Below the pieces are notes generated by a model, which searched no databases, had not been told where the DNA came from, and saw only the letters and a program-made list of their open reading frames with translations. Shown piece after piece: positions 57,060 through 64,000 of a DNA stretch of 64,000 nt (positions are counted from its first letter, which is position 1; every line of letters begins with the position of its first letter). The translations under genes and the position numbers were made by a program. Source of the stretch: Tildeniella nuda ZEHNDER 1965/U140 (lineage in GTDB: Bacteria > Cyanobacteriota > Cyanobacteriia > Leptolyngbyales > Leptolyngbyaceae); NCBI GenBank assembly GCA_019358895.1, contig JAHHIG010000010.1:127558-191557 (forward strand), in the 5' to 3' direction.

Positions 57060-58145
57060 CTACGACTCAAACGTCGAAAGCGCCGAACATGCACCGCACT
57101 TAGCGCATCCTGCATTGATATCTTGAGAAAAAATACCAGCACGGTTAAGCATCTCACTGACTCCACGATAGAGCGGCAGCATAAAGTCGCTAGTGGGCGG
57201 CGTGTGGTTCGCTAATGGAGTACCACTAATCGGCACAAAAGGCACGACAAACGGATAAACCCCGATCGCTACCAGGCGATCGCAAGCTGCCAGCAAAGTT
57301 GGCAAATCATCGCCCAAACCTGCCAGCAGATAGGTACTAACCTGCCCCCAGCCAAAAACTTGAACAGCCGCAGCAAACGCTTCGTAGTAGTACTCCACAG
57401 GTACGGTCGCTTTCCCTGGCATAATTCTGGCACGCACGTGCGGATCGACTGCCTCCAGGTGCATTCCCAAACTGTCTACACCAGCCGCCTTGAGGCGCTC
57501 AAACCAGATGAAGTCATCGGGTGGTTCGCACTGTGCCTGAATCGGCAAGGCGACTCGCTGCTTGATGGCTCTTGCACATTCGGTCAGGTAAGCCGCACCC
57601 CGATCGCTCGTATTTGGCGTACCGCTCGTCATCACCATATGCTTTACACCATCCAGTCGCACCGCCGCTTCTGCGACCTCTGCCAGTTGAGCAGGCGTTT
57701 TACGGGCGATCGTCCGACCCGCCTCCAACGATTGCCCGATCGCGCAAAACTGACAGGACGTTGCCGCATCGGTGTAGCGCATACAGGTTTGCAGTACCGT
57801 AGTTGCCAGCACATCGTGACTGTGCAGCAGGGCAATCTTCCAGTAGGGAATGCCATCGGCTGTAGTCAAACTGTAAAACGTCGGCTGATGCGGAAAGGCG
57901 ATCGGCGCGATCGCGTCATCATCACAATGGAGCACAGTCTGCTCTGTCGTGGCATCCAGCGACACAGAGTAGGGCGATCGAGATGCCGTGCCCGTATAGA
58001 TCGGCACCATCACAGTCGTACCATCCACCGTCACCGCTTTGTGGTCAGACGGTCCTGCACCACCCTTGCGTCCCGCAGCACCTGTCTCCTCAAGCAGCCT
58101 CAATCCGTTAGTCTGAAGCTCTGTAATTAACTGTTGTTTATTCAT
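57060..58145 (-). CDS. Nit1C radical SAM protein, Sll0785/MSMEG_0568 type
   Basis: CMRYTDAATSCQFCAIGQSLEAGRTIARKTPAQLAEVAEAAVRLDGVKHMVMTSGT. Confidence 0.9.
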   Translation of the reverse strand: MNKQQLITELQTNGLRLLEETGAAGRKGGAGPSDHKAVTVDGTTVMVPIYTGTASRSPYSVSLDATTEQTVLHCDDDAIAPIAFPHQPTFYSLTTADGIPYWKIALLHSHDVLATTVLQTCMRYTDAATSCQFCAIGQSLEAGRTIARKTPAQLAEVAEAAVRLDGVKHMVMTSGTPNTSDRGAAYLTECARAIKQRVALPIQAQCEPPDDFIWFERLKAAGVDSLGMHLEAVDPHVRARIMPGKATVPVEYYYEAFAAAVQVFGWGQVSTYLLAGLGDDLPTLLAACDRLVAIGVYPFVVPFVPISGTPLANHTPPTSDFMLPLYRGVSEMLNRAGIFSQDINAGCAKCGACSALSTFES

Positions 58146-58295
58146 GAAGATTAGGGAGTGGGGAATAGGGAGTGGGGAATGGAGAGACGTGTTGAGCGTT
58201 GAATTGCTCCCTCTGCCTCATCTGTCTCCCCTGCTTCTTGTGACTGCTGATCGCTGGCTGACCGCTCATTTAGCCTGAACTTTTCTAACAGGCTC

Positions 58296-59312
58296 TCACT
58301 GCTCAAGCGTGAGAAATTCCGTCAGCGGCATCGCGATCGAGCTGGAAACTTCTGCTGTTTGCGAGGTGTCTCCTGTAGTCTGCAACCCACTCACAACTGA
58401 CCACTGACTCGGGTTCAACCGTAGTTGCAGCAAGTCAGGACGTGCGTAATGCCCGACGCAATCCATCATGCGTTTACGCTTGGTAATGAGCGCAAAGTCC
58501 AGGTCGGCGATCGCCATACCTTCCCCGTCGGTAATGGGTGGGCAAAGGTGCGTACCTTCCGGTCCAATAATGGCGGTATGGCAACCGCCGCTCAGCACTT
58601 TCTGAAGCTTCTCATCAGTGGTGATTTGTCCAACTTGTTCGGGTGAAAGCCAGCCTGTTGCGTTCACTACAAAGCAGCCTGCCTCCAGCGCATGATGGCG
58701 AATCGTCACCTCGATTTGGTCAGCAAAAATCTGCCCGACCATCGAGCCGGGAAACTGGGCACAGTGGATCTGCTCATGCTGTGCCATGAGTGCAAAGCGG
58801 GCTAGTGGATTGTAATGCTCCCAACACGCCAGGGCACCGATCTTACCCACTGCCGTATCTTGCACCATTAAGCCTGCGCCATCGCCCTGCCCCCAAACCA
58901 TCCGCTCGTGATAGGTCGGAGTAATCTTGCGTCGCTTGAGCAGCAGTGATCCATCGGCATCGAAGATAAGCTGCGTGTTGTAGATGGAACCACGATCGCG
59001 CTCATTTACACCTAGCACAACGACGATTTCGTACGATCGTGCTGCTCGGCTAACCGCATCTGTCACGGCACCCGGAATTTCGACCGCTTCCTCATATAGC
59101 CGCATGTGTTCCTTACCCATCAGCACGGGCGGTTGCACAAAGGAGAAATACGGATAGTAGGGTACAAACGTTTCAGGAAAGACAACTAACTGTGCGCCCT
59201 CCTTGGCGGCACGGGCGATCGCTTGCAGCACTTTCTCCGTTGTCCCATCGCGGCTAAACAACACCGGACTAATTTGCACCGCTGCTGCCCGAACTGTGCG
59301 TGAGTAATCCAC
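58296..59312 (-). CDS. Nitrilase, Nit6803 (Nit1) family
   Basis: [57 protein letters not shown] (Glu-Lys-Cys triad). Confidence 0.95.
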   Translation of the reverse strand: MDYSRTVRAAAVQISPVLFSRDGTTEKVLQAIARAAKEGAQLVVFPETFVPYYPYFSFVQPPVLMGKEHMRLYEEAVEIPGAVTDAVSRAARSYEIVVVLGVNERDRGSIYNTQLIFDADGSLLLKRRKITPTYHERMVWGQGDGAGLMVQDTAVGKIGALACWEHYNPLARFALMAQHEQIHCAQFPGSMVGQIFADQIEVTIRHHALEAGCFVVNATGWLSPEQVGQITTDEKLQKVLSGGCHTAIIGPEGTHLCPPITDGEGMAIADLDFALITKRKRMMDCVGHYARPDLLQLRLNPSQWSVVSGLQTTGDTSQTAEVSSSIAMPLTEFLTLEQ

Positions 59313-59400
59313 AACGCCTCCTCAATCCAGTTAATAGCGTTGAGCGTTGAGTTTTAAGCTGAGATTTCTGCCCCACTCAACGCTCATCACCTAAAACTCC

Positions 59401-59883
59401 CTAAACCGTCCACGTATCCAAGATGAAGGCATTGTCCCTACGGTGTAGCAAAATCAAGTCCAGCACATCAAGAGGGCTGATGGGACGAATTCCGGGCATC
59501 AACGAAGGTTCACCGTGACCGTATAACGCTTGCAGTGCAAACCGACAGGCATAGACCTTACCACCTTCAGTCATGAACTTGCTGAGCTGGTCGTTGAAGT
59601 TTTGGTGTCCAGGAAAGGCAGCATCCCCAATCTTGGGAAAACCGCGCTGCACGCCAAGCGTCACGCCAGGACCATAGAGCAAGACAGACGTTTCAAAGCC
59701 TTTCCGCAGCAGTCGTAACGCTTGCAGCAGGTTTACCAGACCGATCGAACCCTCAAACGCGACCGTATGGAAGGTTACCAGCGCTTTTTCGCCTGGTTCC
59801 GCTTTGACATCTTCAAAAACTTTCTCTTCATAATCGACGAAGAAATCGCCAGCTTTATGTGCAGGAGTGGTTACTTCAGGCAT
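59401..59883 (-). CDS. Nit1C protein, Sll0783/MSMEG_0572 type
   Basis: [75 protein letters not shown]. Confidence 0.9.
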   Translation of the reverse strand: MPEVTTPAHKAGDFFVDYEEKVFEDVKAEPGEKALVTFHTVAFEGSIGLVNLLQALRLLRKGFETSVLLYGPGVTLGVQRGFPKIGDAAFPGHQNFNDQLSKFMTEGGKVYACRFALQALYGHGEPSLMPGIRPISPLDVLDLILLHRRDNAFILDTWTV

Positions 59884-60509
59884 TCTTTTATCCTCAGTAA
59901 AAAAGTTGTTAGCAGCTAGTGTGAGCGGTCAGCCAGAATTACCAGGATAACCATACAAAACGACGCTTTTCCTCACTCAAAGTCCAGAATCGTTAGACCA
60001 GTCATTCACTTTAAGTGATCAATGCGTAAGACAAGACCTCGCGCGCTTAGACAAAGCACTTAGACAAAGCACATAGAGATGCTTAGAGCGTCGATCGCAC
60101 GTGACGTTTCATCAGTTTTCCAGTCGCAGGGATACCGCTTTAGTGAAGGCTCAACCGTCGAACTCGCCAACTACGACTTAGCAGTCTGTCGGCGATCGAG
60201 CAAAAAACAGAAGTCGAAAGTGTAGACCTTTGAACGCTCAATTGCCTGACTTTCGACTTCCATATCCTCCTTAAACCAGTTTTAACCGACAGGGTTAGCT
60301 GTCTGCTTGTGTGAAGCTTAAAAGCAGGCTTTGATACTGCTTGTGTACCTTGCTACAAAGTTTTCAGGTCTAACACTATGAGCAGGGATACACCCACCTG
60401 CTTGCACCGTTCTCAGCCTTTTACCTAAAAAACCTGTTAATTTAAACAGGTGCAGAGGGTGATATAGCGATCCTAGATGAATCGTGAGAAGCAATATGGC
60501 TAGCAAGCA

Positions 60510-60628
60510 GTCAGCGAACTCCTTCGGAGAAGCAAGCTACAGCGGTCAGCGGTTGGAGAAAAGCTGATGGCTGACCGCCGATCGCTCCATGATTAAGCTC
60601 CGCTCACAACTGATTTGAGACTGCTATG
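60510..60628. repeat. Composite repeat: CTCCTTCGGAG module, GTCAGCG units and conserved tail
   Basis: gtcagcgaactccttcggagaagcaagctacagcggtcagcgg...gctcacaactgatttgagactgctatg. Confidence 0.8.
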
Positions 60629-60816
60629 GTACCGCCTATCAAGAGAGTTGTGCTGTCGCTCAAGCAACTAAAGTGGCGTAGAGGATACCTCAAACACACC
60701 TCTAGAATCGATACAATTAACACAGTGGAAGTCGCTTTGCTGCTTGAAAGCGCTTCCTTTTTTCCCACCTACATCGCTGTAACTTTGTAGAACCGTAACG
60801 CACAGGATAGCAACGC

Positions 60817-61554
60817 ATGGTAGAAAACGTCCTTAGCTCGGAACAGTTGCATCAACTGTCTACAGAAGCACTTAAGCATGAACTATTGCGCTTGACTAAA
60901 AACCGTGATACCGATCCTTTGAGCCAAAAAGTGCAGTTCTTTAAAGACACACTGGAGCCGCTTTGTAAGGAACTGAGTACCCGCAATCCATTTACAAAGG
61001 TCGAAGAGCAAATTCCGCTTGTCATTGGCGCATGGACACCGATTTGGTCTACTATTCCGTTTCAAGACACCATTCCCGGTCGGCTGCGAGAGCAATCCTA
61101 TCAAATTTTTCATGCTGACGGCTATTATGCTAACGTGGCTCGCTATGCTCCAGGAAAGCAGCTGCCGTTACTAAATAAAATGCCATCTTTTCTGTTTGCT
61201 TATGATTTTCTGATCCTACAGAACTATCAAATAGTAAACGGACATTGGTATATTCAAAACGTTGCGATTAAGCAGAAACTAAGATTTGGACATCTGCCAC
61301 TCAGCGTCGAACGAGCGGAGGCTTGGTTTAATAAAATTGCTCAGACCCAATCAAAGTCTGCTTCTCTAAAAGACTTTTTAGAAGCGCCTGACTTCCAAAA
61401 TTTGGATCGGAAAACTGCAAAAAGATTTGCGACAATCTTTAAGTCAACGCCACAGTTAGAACATCTCTACATAGACCCAGAGTTTCGGCTCGTCAAATCT
61501 CAACGTGAAGCCAAACAGCGTCCTTCTTACACTGTTACAGTCCGCTTGCGCTAG
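60817..61554 (+). CDS. Conserved cyanobacterial protein, possibly PAP/fibrillin-like
   Basis: VIGAWTPIWSTIPFQDTIPGRLREQSYQIFHADGYYANVARYAPG...GHWYIQNVAIKQ. Confidence 0.7.
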   Translation: MVENVLSSEQLHQLSTEALKHELLRLTKNRDTDPLSQKVQFFKDTLEPLCKELSTRNPFTKVEEQIPLVIGAWTPIWSTIPFQDTIPGRLREQSYQIFHADGYYANVARYAPGKQLPLLNKMPSFLFAYDFLILQNYQIVNGHWYIQNVAIKQKLRFGHLPLSVERAEAWFNKIAQTQSKSASLKDFLEAPDFQNLDRKTAKRFATIFKSTPQLEHLYIDPEFRLVKSQREAKQRPSYTVTVRLR

Positions 61555-61644
61555 ACAAAACATAGCAGTCCCAAATTAGTTGTGAGCAGAAAGTTATTGA
61601 GCGCTGACGGCTAAGAGGATGTTTTAAAAGTCCAGATGCGTGTA

Positions 61645-61770
61645 GCTCTGGCGACTGAAGTCGCGGCTACACGCACAAAACCTGCCTACGCAGGTGCCAA
61701 AACCCTCGTGCTGAGGTAGTCCGCGCAGGCGGACTTTGTTAATGTAGTCGCGGTTTTAACCGCCAGACAC
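61645..61770. repeat. Multi-hairpin extragenic repeat
   Basis: gcgactgaagtcgcggctac...cctgcctacgcagg...agtccgcgcaggcggact...gtagtcgcggttttaaccgcc. Confidence 0.75.
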
Positions 61771-61851
61771 TTTTCAAACAGCCTCTAAGAGCTGCTATCC
61801 GTACTGCTTCTCACGATTCATTTAGGATCGCCATAGACGTTTGTTGTTTCC

Positions 61852-62649
61852 TTATGCCCGCTGAACGATCGCGATCGTCCGATCTAAAACCGTTGCTTTG
61901 TAATCTTTATCAGAATACTGGTCAAGATGCTGGAAGAGGGCTATCGGTGGCACAATCCGACAGCTAAAAAATTCGATCGCTGCCCGACCATCAGCAAACA
62001 GGATGACTTTAGGGGACAGGTCTTTTGGTGCCTCAACCTTCCATTGCCACTGCACCTGCGTTGGTACAGCACCAATGAGTCGATGATGCGACCAATTACT
62101 GGTTTTGCCAAGTCGACCGAACTCTCCTAGTTCACGCTGCAGAAGGGAAGCGATGATAAAAGAAGCCGCCGAGCGATCGCCATCAACAACCTCCATAAGG
62201 CTCTTAAACGCACCGTCAGGGTGAGGGGGATGGGTGCGATCGCCGCTAGCTGCCAGCGCTTTTGCTAGCTGAGCCGTGGTGCTTAGTGACTCTGGCACTG
62301 CCCAAACAACTCCGATTCCATCCTCTAGCTGCCGATGTAGATAGCCCACTAGACGGACATCTTGCTTTAGCGTCAGACCAGGAAGCTTTAGCAACACGGT
62401 ACCTGGATTTGCAGCACTAATAAACCACTCACCACGCGTATTCGGCGCATGGGTCGGCTCATGCATTGAACCGCCGAAATTAAACAGATTGCCCAAGTCG
62501 CTCAGCGAACCTGGTTCTGGGATCTCTGCTTCCTCATCAGATGAAGACCACGATCGTGGATGGTTCTCTGCCTCGGGCAGTGCGAAGCCATGCTGAATAT
62601 GCTGTCGAATTTTCTGAAGTGCTTCGAGCTGAATCTTTTGCACAGACAT
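61852..62649 (-). CDS. Hypothetical protein
   Basis: In-frame ATG at 62649 (MSVQKIQLEALQKIRQHIQHGFALPEAENH...). Confidence 0.7.
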   Translation of the reverse strand: MSVQKIQLEALQKIRQHIQHGFALPEAENHPRSWSSSDEEAEIPEPGSLSDLGNLFNFGGSMHEPTHAPNTRGEWFISAANPGTVLLKLPGLTLKQDVRLVGYLHRQLEDGIGVVWAVPESLSTTAQLAKALAASGDRTHPPHPDGAFKSLMEVVDGDRSAASFIIASLLQRELGEFGRLGKTSNWSHHRLIGAVPTQVQWQWKVEAPKDLSPKVILFADGRAAIEFFSCRIVPPIALFQHLDQYSDKDYKATVLDRTIAIVQRA

Positions 62650-62830
62650 AGCGTGATGACGCGTGTTAACGCTGAATGAACGAACAGGCAAGCATAAGCA
62701 TCACCTACTTCACTCTTCAGTATGCCCACTCGAACGGGGATCATCGATACGCTACTAAGTGTAATTAAATACTCATACGACCTGATTTATAATGTCTGCT
62801 GCGCCAATAACGAGTTTTAGGTACTGTTAC

Positions 62831-63070
62831 TTACGTCCAATCGTAAACAATTTCTCCGTTAGCGACTTTCTCATGAATCAGTTCTCGAACCAAATCCAGT
62901 TCTTCTGGGCTGACTTTGCCGTTTGACCAGATGATCGCTTTGATCGTTTGCATTTCTTGAGCGGTCAATTTACCATCCGCGATCGCCCGTTCAATAGTGC
63001 TTTTCAGCTTCTCTAGATGTCTAGCATCGTCAAGCGGAAGTGTTGGTTCTAGGCGAGGTTCAGATTCCAT
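62831..63070 (-). CDS. Small hypothetical protein
   Basis: In-frame ATG at 63070; ERAIADGKLTAQEMQTIKAIIWSNGKVSPEELDLVRELIHEKVANGEI. Confidence 0.75.
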   Translation of the reverse strand: MESEPRLEPTLPLDDARHLEKLKSTIERAIADGKLTAQEMQTIKAIIWSNGKVSPEELDLVRELIHEKVANGEIVYDWT

Positions 63071-63170
63071 GTGCAGATACTCCTGGTGCATTAATCGCCA
63101 TCATAGATGCCCTATTCCAGTACTAGCACACCTACTTTTAAGCAGGCTTTAAGTCTTCCTGGTTAGCTTG

Positions 63171-63311
63171 GTCTATAGCGATTCCCATTAGAGTGAGGTG
63201 CAAGGGCTGAGGTTTTAAGGCAGAAGGAAAGCCGCCGTTCTCTTTAACTTCTGCCCTCTGCCCTCTGCCTCTTTGCGACTGTACTTCACTGAATTAGGAA
63301 CCGCTATAGAC
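63171..63311. mobile_element. MITE-like element with 15-bp terminal inverted repeats
   Basis: GTCTATAGCGATTCC ... GGAACCGCTATAGAC, one mismatch, 141 bp, no ORF. Confidence 0.6.
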
Positions 63312-63427
63312 ATTATTCAACTGCCTTAGTTATCCATTATGGCTTCATGTTATCGCTGAATCCACTACAACTTACCAGTCTGTACTAGGCGTTTACCAGC
63401 AGCCACAATGTACTATAGCTTCCCACG

Positions 63428-63463
63428 CCAGAAGCGCCCCCTCATGTGAGGGAGCGCTTCTGG
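63428..63463 (-). terminator. Strong hairpin downstream of psbA
   Basis: CCAGAAGCGCCCCCTCATGTGAGGGAGCGCTTCTGG; no clear poly-U tract. Confidence 0.7.
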
Positions 63464-63488
63464 ATTCAAAGCAATTGCAAGTGAGAGT

Positions 63489-64000
<512 letters not shown>

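Noticed and set aside
57360-58130. 256-aa plus-strand ORF
   Set aside because: Antisense to the well-supported radical SAM gene; composition looks like a shadow ORF.
60217-60280. Hairpin gaagtcgaaag...ctttcgacttc as a riboswitch or ncRNA
   Set aside because: Perfect 11-bp arms but no adjacent gene context or family signature to support a specific RNA class.

Overview
This 64 kb window is cyanobacterial chromosome. The evidence is frequent HIP1-type GCGATCGC sites, a C-terminal psbA fragment at the right edge, and btpA, devBCA-type and Nit6803-family genes. Most of it is housekeeping or conserved accessory content: a vMAP/NB-ARC-like STAND ATPase, rimO, a DEAD-box helicase, a C-terminal protease, a Ser/Thr kinase-WD40 protein, a devBCA-type exporter with a divergent TetR gene, an ABC exporter, brnTA, bioA, a polysaccharide glycosyltransferase/methyltransferase locus, tRNA-His(GTG), and a Nit1C-type nitrilase cluster. 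Main items for a second look: (1) a possible sphingoid/oxoamine-lipid locus (AONS-family PLP enzyme, Rieske oxygenase, fatty acid hydroxylase, Mpo1/DUF962-like protein, amidohydrolase, DevCA-like ABC genes, and a NanE-GNAT fusion); (2) three genes whose reading frames appear to have absorbed dispersed intergenic repeats in frame; (3) several dispersed composite or MITE-like repeat families; (4) a coiled-coil plus 'SKFWK(L/V)R' module shared by three neighbouring glycan-locus proteins; (5) a 16-unit 21-bp minisatellite open in several frames; (6) a palindromic operator pair at the TetR/devBCA divergence. All product names come from recognising motifs by eye. No database search was run.
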